Part shown: in pieces, positions 7,237 to 13,801 of the stretch
Numbering within the stretch: position 1 is the first letter of the stretch
Layout: every line of letters begins with the position of its first letter
From: Bacteroides sp. CAG:545
GTDB lineage: Bacteria > Bacteroidota > Bacteroidia > Bacteroidales > UBA932
Assembly: GCA_000432515.1 (NCBI GenBank)
Contig: HF996039.1
Span: forward strand, 18,806-37,809
DNA: 19,004 nt
Reading direction: 5' to 3'
Notes under the pieces: generated by a model
Told to the model about the DNA's origin: nothing
Seen by the model: only the letters and a program-made list of their open reading frames with translations
Databases searched by the model: none
Program-made: the position numbers and the translations under genes

Positions 7237-7728
7237 ATGGATTTCGATACAAGTGTTGTGTTGTCTGAGGACGCCGTGCTGAACGTGGTTTCGCCGTTGG
7301 CTTCATTTGACTTTTCTGCCAAGGTGCTCTCTGCATTGCCAGAAGGCGTGAAGGCCGCGGACCTCGGATGCGGAAGGATTCTGGTGGATTATTCCACGAT
7401 GCTGCAGACCCGGTATGTGTTGTGTGACATCTACGAGGAGGATGGCGGAGAAGACGGCACGTTCAGGTACAGGATCGTGGTGAAGTCCGGCAAGAAGAGC
7501 AGCCGTATATGCGATGCGCTCATCGGACTTCTGTTCATCCTGTGTTTCTGGACAGCGGGGAAATGGTTTACGGACGGCTTTCAGGTGCTGCCTGCAGTTC
7601 TGTCTGCATTGGCATTGACCGGAATAGCGGGGCTGCTGGTGCTGATGAAGGTCTCGCGCTTCGGGAAGGCTCAGGCGGAGGCGGTGTCCTCGGCGATGAA
7701 AGGCGCTCTGGGCTGTGGTTCTGAATAG
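7237..7728 (+). CDS. Hypothetical small membrane protein (two predicted TM helices)
   Basis: A 163-aa protein I do not recognise. Residues 1-88 are a soluble segment containing a run of acidic residues (EEDGGEDG at 67-74) with no signal peptide. Two hydrophobic helices follow at about 94-109 and 117-137, joined by a short loop GKWFTDG, and a 25-residue C-terminal tail ends in GCGSE. Base composition and codon use look like the neighbours, and the frame is open with good Bacteroidota-like context (AT-rich sequence before ATG), so it is very probably real. It begins 30 nt after the UPF0104-type membrane protein and may work with it or simply share its transcript. A function should not be assigned. 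Confidence 0.75.
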   Translation: MDFDTSVVLSEDAVLNVVSPLASFDFSAKVLSALPEGVKAADLGCGRILVDYSTMLQTRYVLCDIYEEDGGEDGTFRYRIVVKSGKKSSRICDALIGLLFILCFWTAGKWFTDGFQVLPAVLSALALTGIAGLLVLMKVSRFGKAQAEAVSSAMKGALGCGSE

Positions 7729-7766
7729 CGCATCCGGATTTTGCCGGCAGACGATTTTTCGCGATA

Positions 7767-7798
7767 TTTTGTTGTTTGGAAAATTATTGCTACCTTTG
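7767..7798 (+). promoter_or_regulatory. Promoter of the rplM-rpsI(-rpsB-tsf) operon
   Basis: TTTTG at 7767-7771 and the perfect -7 box TACCTTTG at 7791-7798 are 19 nt apart, the best promoter match in the window together with the one near 18.87 kb. The predicted start is around 7804, giving a leader of about 55 nt. A dyad (7798-7824) begins at the last base of the -7 box. Confidence 0.75.
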
Positions 7799-7824
7799 CG
7801 ACCCCTATAATGTGTAGGGATCGC
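7798..7824 (+). promoter_or_regulatory. Dyad / hairpin at the 5' end of the rplM leader
   Basis: GCGACCCCTA (7798-7807) and TAGGGATCGC (7815-7824) are complementary at nine of ten positions (one C-A mismatch) around a 7-nt loop TAATGTG. Because the predicted transcript starts near 7804, the RNA would carry mainly the inner CCCTA/TAGGG part, while the full dyad exists only in DNA. It could be a protein-binding operator or a 5'-end mRNA hairpin involved in ribosomal protein control; this is inference. Confidence 0.4.
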
Positions 7825-7858
7825 AACTTTTATTATTAACTATTTAAAGATCAAGACA

Positions 7859-8311
7859 GTGGACACACAAAGTTACAAATCAGTTTTCTTGAACGAGAAT
7901 ACTGTAAAGAAGGAGTGGGTCGTCATTGATGCTACCGATCTGGCACTTGGCCGTCTTGCAGCCCGCGTTGCTCTTGTCCTCCGTGGCAAGACCAAACCAG
8001 GGTTCACCCCTAACGTTGATTGCGGTGACAATGTCATCGTTGTCAATGCTGAGAAGGTGGCTCTCAAAGGCAAGAAGATGACCAACAAGGTTTACACTCG
8101 TTACACCGGATATCCTGGTGGACAGCGTTTTACCACGCCTAAGGAGATTCTTCAGAAGAGACCTGCAGAGCTGATCAGGAAGTCCGTTAAAGGTATGCTT
8201 CCTAAAACCCGTCTTGGTGACAAGCTCATCAACAACCTGTTCGTATATGCAGGTCCTGAGCATCCGCACCAGGCGCAGCAGCCAAAAGAAATTAAGTTGA
8301 ACGAAATTTAA
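7859..8311 (+). CDS. rplM: 50S ribosomal protein L13 (uL13)
   Basis: A 150-aa large-subunit protein. Family features are KEWVVIDATDLALGRLAARVA, the LRGKTKPGFTPNVDCGDNV segment, VVNAEKVALKGKK, YTGYPGGQ and the C-terminal KGMLPKTRLGD followed by LFVYAGPEHPHQAQQP. The start is GTG at 7859: the reading MDTQSYKS matches the N-terminus I recall for Bacteroidales L13 (MDTLSYKT), and no ATG lies in frame between it and the conserved core. A GTG start in a highly expressed ribosomal gene is slightly unusual and may lower its translation. rpsI follows after 9 nt, the near-universal L13-S9 pair. Confidence 0.97.
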   Translation: MDTQSYKSVFLNENTVKKEWVVIDATDLALGRLAARVALVLRGKTKPGFTPNVDCGDNVIVVNAEKVALKGKKMTNKVYTRYTGYPGGQRFTTPKEILQKRPAELIRKSVKGMLPKTRLGDKLINNLFVYAGPEHPHQAQQPKEIKLNEI

Positions 8312-8320
8312 ACAGAGCAA

Positions 8321-8713
8321 ATGGAAAAAACAGTAAACGCCCTTGGAAGACGTAAATCAGCTGTGGCTCGTGTTTATGTCGCTGCCGGAACAGGTAAGAT
8401 TGTCATCAATGGAAAGGAGCTCAAGGAGTATTTCCCTGACGAGGCTCTCCAGTACATTGTAAATCAGCCGTTTGAAGTTACCGGTACGACAGGTCAGTTT
8501 GACGTTAAGGCAAACCTCGTAGGAGGTGGAATCAAAGGTCAGGCAGAAGCAGCAAGACTCGGTATCGCCCGCGCTCTTTGCGAGGTGGACAAAGAGGCTT
8601 ACCGTTCTGCTCTCAAGGCCGAAGGATTCCTTACTCGTGACGCAAGAGAAGTCGAGAGGAAAAAGCCTGGTCAGCCTGGTGCACGTCGCCGCTTCCAGTT
8701 CAGCAAGCGTTAA
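8321..8713 (+). CDS. rpsI: 30S ribosomal protein S9 (uS9)
   Basis: A 130-aa small-subunit protein whose C-terminal tail reaches the P-site tRNA. The N-terminal GRRKSAVARVYV, central GKIVINGKELKEYFP, LVGGGIKGQAEAARLGIARAL and the basic C-terminus ending RRRFQFSKR (122-130) are diagnostic. The terminal Lys-Arg contacts tRNA in known ribosomes and is intact. Length equals E. coli S9. Start ATG at 8321 follows CAGAGCAA, 9 nt after rplM. A 216-nt structured gap separates it from rpsB. Confidence 0.98.
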   Translation: MEKTVNALGRRKSAVARVYVAAGTGKIVINGKELKEYFPDEALQYIVNQPFEVTGTTGQFDVKANLVGGGIKGQAEAARLGIARALCEVDKEAYRSALKAEGFLTRDAREVERKKPGQPGARRRFQFSKR

Positions 8714-8929
8714 TCTTGTCTGGATATTGATTTACTCGCACAGTCCGGTGTTGAAATCTTCGGACCCTGGCCAGGATGTGAATCCTGCGAAGGCTGCTTG
8801 AAGATTGCTGGGACTGCGGAAAATCCCGGAGACCGGCGACATGCCGCTGCTTCAGGATTGATGAAAAGAGCCCGACAAGCTATGGCTACAGCTTGAAGGG
8901 AAAGTGTAACAAAAGAAACATTACAAAAA
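8714..8929 (+). promoter_or_regulatory. Structured rpsB leader (candidate ribosomal-protein autoregulatory element)
   Basis: This 216-nt gap has no ORF of its own and many helices. CAGGAT 8772-8777 pairs with ATCCTG 8782-8787 around a GTGA (GNRA) tetraloop. AGTCC 8742-8746 pairs with GGACT 8811-8815 and would enclose that hairpin, with CGC 8737-8739/GCG 8816-8818 extending it. CGGC 8834-8837 pairs with GCCG 8843-8846. CCC 8871-8873 plus CAAGCT 8876-8881 pair with AGCTTG 8890-8895 plus GGG 8898-8900 across a GA/AA internal loop. Alternatives exist: GGGA 8810-8813 with TCCC 8824-8827 competes with the 8811-8815 pairing, and a second CAGGAT at 8853-8858 competes for ATCCTG. No good TAnnTTTG box lies inside, so it is probably an intercistronic leader, perhaps bound by S2. 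The structure is seen; the function is inferred. Confidence 0.6.
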
Positions 8930-9766
8930 ATGCCAAGAACAAATTTCCAAGAATTACTCGAAGCAGGTGCACATTTCGGGCATCTCGCCAGGAAATGGAA
9001 TCCTAAAATGGCTCCTTATATTTTCATTGAGAGGAACGGGATTCACATCATTGACCTGCACAAGAGTATCGTCAAGATAGACGAGGCTGCAGAGGTAATG
9101 AAAGAGCTTGCACGCTCAGGCCGCAAGATCCTCTTCGTTGCCACCAAGAAGCAGGCTAAAGATATCATCGCAGAGAAAGCCGCTTCTGTCAATATGCCTT
9201 ATGTAACTGAAAGATGGCCGGGTGGTATGCTTACCAACTTCCCTACTATCCGTAAGGCAATCAAGAAAATGAATACCATCGACAAGATGAAGGAAGATGG
9301 TACTTATGAGAAACTCGCTAAGCGTGAGCGTCTCCAGATTGACCGTCAGAGGGCTAAACTTGAGAAGAACCTCGGTTCCATCAAGGATATGAGCCGTCTC
9401 CCGTCAGCTCTCTTCGTAGTGGACATACAGAAGGAGGCAAATGCCGTTAAAGAGGCTAACCGTCTGAACATTCCGGTAATCGCTATGGTTGATACTTGTT
9501 GCGATCCTACCCCGATTGATTATGTGATTCCGGCTAATGATGATGCCGCAAAGTCAGTTGAGTATATCACCAATGCTCTTTGCGTTGCCATCCAGGAGGG
9601 ATTGAACGAAAGAAAGCTCGAAAAGGAGAAAGACGCTGCGGCTGAGGCTGCTGAGAAACCGGCAACCAAGAAGCTCCGTCCTCGCAAGAACGCTGCCGCT
9701 GAAACTGAAGAAGTAGAGGCAGCTCCGGTAGAGGCTCCAAAAGCAGAAGAAGTTAACGCTGAATAA
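8930..9766 (+). CDS. rpsB: 30S ribosomal protein S2 (uS2)
   Basis: A 278-aa small-subunit protein. Conserved segments are LLEAGAHFGHLARKWNPKM at 9-27, IHIIDLHKS at 38-46, RWPGGMLTNF at 95-104, LPSALFVVDIQKE at 157-169 and IPVIAMVDTCCDPTPIDYVIP at 181-201. Next comes the EYITNAL helix. E. coli S2 is 241 aa; here about 45 extra residues form a low-complexity tail rich in Ala, Glu and Lys/Pro (from ~230), as in many Bacteroidota S2 proteins. Start ATG at 8930 follows an A-rich stretch, 30 nt after the last leader hairpin. tsf follows after 17 nt, the classic S2/EF-Ts pair. Confidence 0.98.
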   Translation: MPRTNFQELLEAGAHFGHLARKWNPKMAPYIFIERNGIHIIDLHKSIVKIDEAAEVMKELARSGRKILFVATKKQAKDIIAEKAASVNMPYVTERWPGGMLTNFPTIRKAIKKMNTIDKMKEDGTYEKLAKRERLQIDRQRAKLEKNLGSIKDMSRLPSALFVVDIQKEANAVKEANRLNIPVIAMVDTCCDPTPIDYVIPANDDAAKSVEYITNALCVAIQEGLNERKLEKEKDAAAEAAEKPATKKLRPRKNAAAETEEVEAAPVEAPKAEEVNAE

Positions 9767-9783
9767 TTTAAACTCTATTTACT

Positions 9784-10617
9784 ATGCAGATTACAGCAGC
9801 TGACGTAATGAAATTACGTAAGATGACAAGTGCCGGTATGATGGATTGCAAGCAGGCTCTCGCTGAGGCTGAAGGCGATTTCGACAAGGCAGTTGAGATC
9901 ATCCGCGAAAAAGGTAAACTCGTGGCAGCGAAAAGAGCTGACCGTGAGACTACCGAAGGCGCAGTTATCGTTCGCGTTGAGGGTGGCAAGGCTATCATTG
10001 TCTGCCTCGGTTGCGAAACAGACTTCGTTTCAGCTACTCCGGATTTCAAGGCTCTCGCAAATTCTATAGCAGACGCAGCTATCGCTGCTTTCCCTGCTGA
10101 TCTCGAGGCTCTCAAATCTGTGAAGTTGAAAGACGGCTACACAGTAGAAGAGGAAATTTCTGCTCAGACCGGCAAGACAGGTGAGAAGCACGTTCTCGCT
10201 TACTATGCCGCTCTCGAGGCTCCTTATATCGCACAGTACGTTCACAACAACTCCAAGGTTGCTTCCATCGTTTCTTTCAACAAGGAAGTTCCTGCTGAGA
10301 TCGGCAAGAACGTGGCTATGCAGGTTACCTCAATGCACCCTGTTTCTGTTTCAGAGGCAGATTGCCCTAAGGAGACTGTAGAGAAAGAGCTCGCAATGTA
10401 CAAACAGCAGATCGCTGAGGATCCGAAAATGGCCGGCAAACCTGAGGCAATGCTTGAGAATATCGCAAAAGGTAAGCTCAAGAAGTTCTTCAAGGAGCAG
10501 ACTCTTGAGGATCAGGAGTTCATCTGGGACTCAAAGATTTCAGTCCTCGACTACATCCACACTGCTGACAAGGACGCTAAAGTTCTCGCTTTCAGAAGAT
10601 TCTCACTTACAGACTAA
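9784..10617 (+). CDS. tsf: Translation elongation factor Ts
   Basis: A 277-aa nucleotide exchange factor that reloads EF-Tu with GTP. The N-terminal UBA-like domain is MQITAADVMKLRKMTSAGMMDCKQAL-type (residues 1-26, shown by LRKMTSAG and DCKQAL). The core motif TDFV that inserts into EF-Tu is at 79-82, preceded by CLGCE where most relatives have an Asn at the Cys77 position. HNNSKVASIVS and EIGKNVAMQVTSMHP of the second core subdomain are present. The C-terminus WDSKISVLDYI resembles the family. Length agrees with the 275-285 aa norm. It is the last gene of the ribosomal block and is followed by a terminator. Confidence 0.98.
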   Translation: MQITAADVMKLRKMTSAGMMDCKQALAEAEGDFDKAVEIIREKGKLVAAKRADRETTEGAVIVRVEGGKAIIVCLGCETDFVSATPDFKALANSIADAAIAAFPADLEALKSVKLKDGYTVEEEISAQTGKTGEKHVLAYYAALEAPYIAQYVHNNSKVASIVSFNKEVPAEIGKNVAMQVTSMHPVSVSEADCPKETVEKELAMYKQQIAEDPKMAGKPEAMLENIAKGKLKKFFKEQTLEDQEFIWDSKISVLDYIHTADKDAKVLAFRRFSLTD

Positions 10618-10635
10618 TTGCTCTGGATACATTAT

Positions 10636-10671
10636 AAAAAGGTCTTGCGGGATGCAGTAGGATCTTTTTTT
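10636..10671 (+). terminator. Intrinsic terminator after tsf
   Basis: AAAAAGGTC (10636-10644) pairs with GATCTTTTT (10661-10669), nine pairs with one G-T wobble. Weaker TTGC/GCAG pairing extends inside, and the downstream arm merges into a run of seven T. It lies 18 nt after the tsf stop and ends the ribosomal protein operon. Confidence 0.8.
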
Positions 10672-10687
10672 CTTCTGTGCTTTTTAC

Positions 10688-10695
10688 TACATTTG
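10688..10695 (+). promoter_or_regulatory. -7 box for the FN3-like lipoprotein gene
   Basis: TACATTTG is a perfect TAnnTTTG match. The region 19-24 nt upstream is the T tract of the tsf terminator, so the -33 element would be T-rich rather than TTTG. The predicted start is near 10702, 17 nt before the ATG at 10719, which supports that start over a longer in-frame ATG at 10677. Confidence 0.55.
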
Positions 10696-10718
10696 TCCAA
10701 ACACCAACTCAACAAATT

Positions 10719-12758
10719 ATGAAAATGATTTTTTTTAAAGGCATTTCTGCATTGGCGGCGGTGCTTTTGACTATCACGGCGTGTGATAAGGAAAAAGAGC
10801 AGCAGGCAGTATTGCCGGAGGTCGAGGTGAAACTTGTTAGTGCTGATGCAACTAACATATCCTTTTCTGTTACGGCAAGCAATGCTGAGAGTTTCGCATG
10901 GTATTGCTCCGACGACCCTAAGGACGGGGAGAAACAGATGTCTGCCAGTCTGGTGTATGGCCTCGGTACGACTGAGAAAGTGTCCGGAAAATTGCAGCTG
11001 GTGACAGTTCCGGATCTCAAGCCTGAGACGCAGTATTGGATTTTCGCTGCTTCCAAGAGCGGTGACGATTTCAGTGTGACTGACTCCATTCAGGTAAAGA
11101 CCGCTGCGGAAGAGCAGGTGCTTACCGCAGGTGACGTCACCAAGACCAGCCTTTCTTACCATATCAGGTCCAGAGAAGGAGCGAAGTATATGCATACATA
11201 TATCGAGAGCTGGTATTATAATCATCAGATGGCTCTCGCGATGGAAGACCAGGGGGCTGAGTTCAACATTGACACGTTCAACATCAATCTTCTCGCTGAT
11301 TTCGGTTTTGAGGAGACTGCGCCTAAGGATATAACATGGAAGAATGGTGATGAGAATACTCCCAGAAACCAGGAGGTGGCTCTGTATGGCGGACAGAAAT
11401 ATATGGCATTGTTCTGCTATTACGATGATTCCAATGAGCAGGAACCTAAGTGGGTCGGAAAGCCTGAAGCCGTGGAGATGGCGCTTCCTGCGGCCGGCAA
11501 ATCCAACGAATCCATCAAATTTACTGATGAAAATATTAATTCTGACAATGTGGTGGTCAGAATGGAGCTTGACGATGCCAAGGTAAGCTATATCTCATAT
11601 GACCTTTATGAGAAGGCCAAATATGATAAGGCATTTGCAGGCAAGGATGAGGCGACCATCAAGAATTTCCTCTATGAATATGGTCTTCACGCATATAATA
11701 CTTACACGGACAAATGGACTACTGATCCAGGCGTAGAGTATATCATTGCTGTTATGGGCGTGGACAACAACGGCGATTCATTCCTTCAGACTAAGACCTA
11801 CACCACTCCTCTTCCGGATCCTGTGTTCAATGTGAAGATGCGTGCTTATGATAGTGAATTTAAGAACTATCTGGGCTTCCTGACGCTGCGTATGGATGTG
11901 GATGTCAAGTATTTCCCTGATCTGAATGTGGAGGGTATCTTGTCTGCATTTATGCCTAAGGCTACTTGGGATTTGACGTTGGATATGTTGGAACTGTCGG
12001 GAATGTCTCTTGAACAGATTGCCGAAAAGGCTCCGGATTATATTCCGGCTGTAGTTCAAGGCTATCTTCAGGAGAATGAGATGAATGACCTGGAAAAGAA
12101 TGGCTCGTTTACCAGAATTATGACTGATTTGGAACCAGGTACTGAGTATATCTTTGCAGTGGCATTTAATTATGGTGGCAAATGGTATGCGAAGTCTGCG
12201 ACTGCCAAACTGAGTGACGAACCTTCAAGCACACCGGAAGCAGGATACAATGCTTTCCTCGGAGAGTGGACAGTGACAGGAAAAACCACCAAGGACTGGA
12301 GTACCAAATTGACATATAAGATCAGGTTTGAACAGTTCGAGCCTAACTGGTCTTACAAAGTGTATGGATGGTCATCGACCAATGCCGGTACGGAATTTCC
12401 GTTCGTTGCACGATATGACAGCGTTACCAAGAAAATCTACATAGACGGTAACCAGTATCTTGGAAAGACCACTGTGCAAGGTGCTGAGTATGAGGTTCGT
12501 ATGATGCCATGTCTGAGATATGTAGGTGCACTGTACTTCTCCGACAGCGAGGATGTCATGTATGAAGGAAGAATTGATGATATGGGAAATGGCAAGGAAA
12601 AGATAGCAATGTTCCCTGGAATCATCAAGAATAGAGAGGGCAGGGATGAGGAAGTCGCTACGATGGCTTATGGCTTCGTGAAGGATGGAAACTGTCCTGG
12701 CGGTCCTGACCAATACGATATCGTAGAGTTCCAGATTACAAGAGACAAGACCAAATAG
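10719..12758 (+). CDS. Putative surface lipoprotein with fibronectin-III-like segments
   Basis: A 679-aa protein of unknown role. A lipoprotein signal peptide is clear: a charged start, a hydrophobic core and ITAC with the lipid-bearing Cys at residue 22. CDKEKE follows; charged residues after the Cys resemble the surface-export signal described for Bacteroidales lipoproteins. Residues ~33-128 look like a fibronectin-III/Ig-like beta sandwich (closing pattern LKPETQYWIFAAS). A related pattern recurs near LEPGTEYIFAVAF (around residues 470-482). The last ~170 residues start YNAFLGEWTVTG and look like a separate beta-rich domain. Family-level naming is not possible by eye. It stands alone between a terminator and a downstream hairpin, with no SusC/SusD partner beside it. 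Confidence 0.85.
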   Translation: MKMIFFKGISALAAVLLTITACDKEKEQQAVLPEVEVKLVSADATNISFSVTASNAESFAWYCSDDPKDGEKQMSASLVYGLGTTEKVSGKLQLVTVPDLKPETQYWIFAASKSGDDFSVTDSIQVKTAAEEQVLTAGDVTKTSLSYHIRSREGAKYMHTYIESWYYNHQMALAMEDQGAEFNIDTFNINLLADFGFEETAPKDITWKNGDENTPRNQEVALYGGQKYMALFCYYDDSNEQEPKWVGKPEAVEMALPAAGKSNESIKFTDENINSDNVVVRMELDDAKVSYISYDLYEKAKYDKAFAGKDEATIKNFLYEYGLHAYNTYTDKWTTDPGVEYIIAVMGVDNNGDSFLQTKTYTTPLPDPVFNVKMRAYDSEFKNYLGFLTLRMDVDVKYFPDLNVEGILSAFMPKATWDLTLDMLELSGMSLEQIAEKAPDYIPAVVQGYLQENEMNDLEKNGSFTRIMTDLEPGTEYIFAVAFNYGGKWYAKSATAKLSDEPSSTPEAGYNAFLGEWTVTGKTTKDWSTKLTYKIRFEQFEPNWSYKVYGWSSTNAGTEFPFVARYDSVTKKIYIDGNQYLGKTTVQGAEYEVRMMPCLRYVGALYFSDSEDVMYEGRIDDMGNGKEKIAMFPGIIKNREGRDEEVATMAYGFVKDGNCPGGPDQYDIVEFQITRDKTK

Positions 12759-12779
12759 TTTATACTGACATATTTGATT

Positions 12780-12815
12780 TGGCGGGCAGCGGCATTGGAC
12801 GTTTGCCCGCCATTT
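12780..12815 (+). terminator. Probable terminator after the lipoprotein gene
   Basis: GGCGGGCA (12781-12788) pairs perfectly with TGCCCGCC (12804-12811), and T12780-A12812 adds a ninth pair. Only a short TTTC follows, so it is a weak-tailed but GC-rich hairpin 22 nt after the stop codon. Confidence 0.6.
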
Positions 12816-12858
12816 CTATATCTATGAGGGCGGCTATAGATGAACGGCTATAAATGAT

Positions 12859-12890
12859 GAACGGCTCGCGATTCACATCGCAAGCCGTTC
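12859..12890. repeat. Long imperfect hairpin in the lipoprotein/cyclophilin gap
   Basis: GAACGGCTCGCGAT (12859-12872) and ATCGCAAGCCGTTC (12877-12890) pair over 14 positions with one C-A mismatch around a TCAC loop. No T tract follows on either strand. GATGAACGGCT also occurs as a direct repeat at 12839-12849 and 12856-12866. It may stop transcription of the leftward cyclophilin gene, or be a leader element of a lost gene. Confidence 0.5.
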
Positions 12891-12974
12891 GCAATTCTAA
12901 CCTAAAACTTAACCTATGAAAAAACTATTCGACCGAATTTATTGCAATATCCGTGCCGATTCATATAAATTTCG

Positions 12975-13730
12975 TTACTTTTTTTCAGTTTCTTTTACTT
13001 CCGTGCTGTCGGCAGGAACTTCTTCTGTTTTCGGCATTGACTCCGGATCTACTTTGATGGAGATTATCCTTACGTCTGTGCGAGGCCTGTCACGCAGGTC
13101 GGTGGCAACGGAAGCGATCTTGTCAATGACATTGAACCCGTCAACAGTCTGGCCGAAGACGGTGTATTCGCCGTCAAGCTGGGCGCAAGTCTCCTCGTTC
13201 TGGACAATGTAGAACTGCGAACCGGATGATTCCTTCGCAGGATTTGCCCTGTCGCCTCTTCTTGCTGCTGCCAATGCGCCTTTCTTGTGCTTGTATTCAG
13301 GAACGAACTCTGCCGGTATGGTGTATCCCGGACCGCCCTGACCGTACAGTTCGACTTTGGAGGTGTCCTTGGTGTACGGGTCGCCGCCCTGAATCATGAA
13401 ACCGTCGATTACCCTGTGGAACAGGAGGCTGTCATAGTAACCTGAAATAGCGAGTTTCTCGAAATTCGCACGGTGCTTCGGGGTTTTGCTGTAAAGTTTG
13501 ACCTTGATGGTTCCGAGACTGGTGACAATGTCGAACACAGGCTCATCCGGCAGCCCTGCTGCGAGGCTTTCGGCATCTTTCTGCTTCTGGATCATTTCTG
13601 CTTGTTTCAATGAGTCCGCCATTGCCTGCTCTGCGGCAGAATCTTTAACCTTCTTCTGGTTTCCGCAAGCTGCCACAGTTCCTGCGACTGCGAGGCAGAC
13701 TATACTTTTGGTGATAATGTTTGTTTTCAT
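12975..13730 (-). CDS. Cyclophilin-type peptidyl-prolyl isomerase lipoprotein
   Basis: A 251-aa envelope protein that should speed cis-trans isomerisation of prolyl bonds outside the cytoplasm. The signal peptide ends in the lipobox VAAC with Cys22, followed by a charged, Gln/Lys/Glu-rich segment (about 25-58) that may form a coiled coil. The cyclophilin domain spans about 64-220. It includes FHRVIDGFMIQGGDP at 104-118 with the catalytic Arg106, SGSQFYIV at 169-176 and LDGEYTVFGQTVDG at 185-198. These are the core active-site motifs, all intact. A polar tail rich in Glu/Thr/Lys ends the protein. Start ATG at 13730 follows on the minus strand a short AT-rich leader. It is divergent from the flippase gene across 71 nt. 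Confidence 0.93.
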   Translation of the reverse strand: MKTNIITKSIVCLAVAGTVAACGNQKKVKDSAAEQAMADSLKQAEMIQKQKDAESLAAGLPDEPVFDIVTSLGTIKVKLYSKTPKHRANFEKLAISGYYDSLLFHRVIDGFMIQGGDPYTKDTSKVELYGQGGPGYTIPAEFVPEYKHKKGALAAARRGDRANPAKESSGSQFYIVQNEETCAQLDGEYTVFGQTVDGFNVIDKIASVATDLRDRPRTDVRIISIKVDPESMPKTEEVPADSTEVKETEKK

Positions 13731-13764
13731 ATTCTTGAATGCTTGATTACTTCATGAGAACTCT

Positions 13765-13772
13765 CAAATATA
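13765..13772 (-). promoter_or_regulatory. -7 box for the cyclophilin gene
   Basis: The minus strand reads TATATTTG, a perfect TAnnTTTG, predicting a start near 13758 and a leader of about 28 nt. It lies only 13 bp from the -7 box of the opposite gene, so each promoter's -33 region would cover the other's -7 box. Confidence 0.5.
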
Positions 13773-13785
13773 GTCAAATTTTCAC

Positions 13786-13793
13786 TAATTTTG
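13786..13793 (+). promoter_or_regulatory. -7 box for the flippase gene (near-leaderless)
   Basis: TAATTTTG is followed by only eight bases (TGCACGTT, with its last T at 13801) before the ATG at 13802. The predicted transcription start therefore falls within a few bases of the start codon. No clear -33 TTTG is seen. Confidence 0.5.
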
Positions 13794-13801
13794 TGCACGT
13801 T

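Noticed and set aside
7735..7758. Possible terminator CCGG-ATTTTG-CCGG followed by GATTTTT
   Set aside because: Only a 4-bp stem, with several bases between it and the T run. Too weak to call as a terminator of the upstream membrane gene.
8711..8718. TAATCTTG as an internal promoter box for rpsB
   Set aside because: One mismatch to TAnnTTTG, overlaps the rpsI stop codon and has no -33 partner 19-21 nt upstream. Read-through from the rplM promoter is simpler.
12916..13212. 98-codon plus-strand ORF antisense to the cyclophilin
   Set aside because: Not annotated as a CDS because beyond ~20 codons it is only the antisense of a conserved protein. Its start context is reported as a finding instead.
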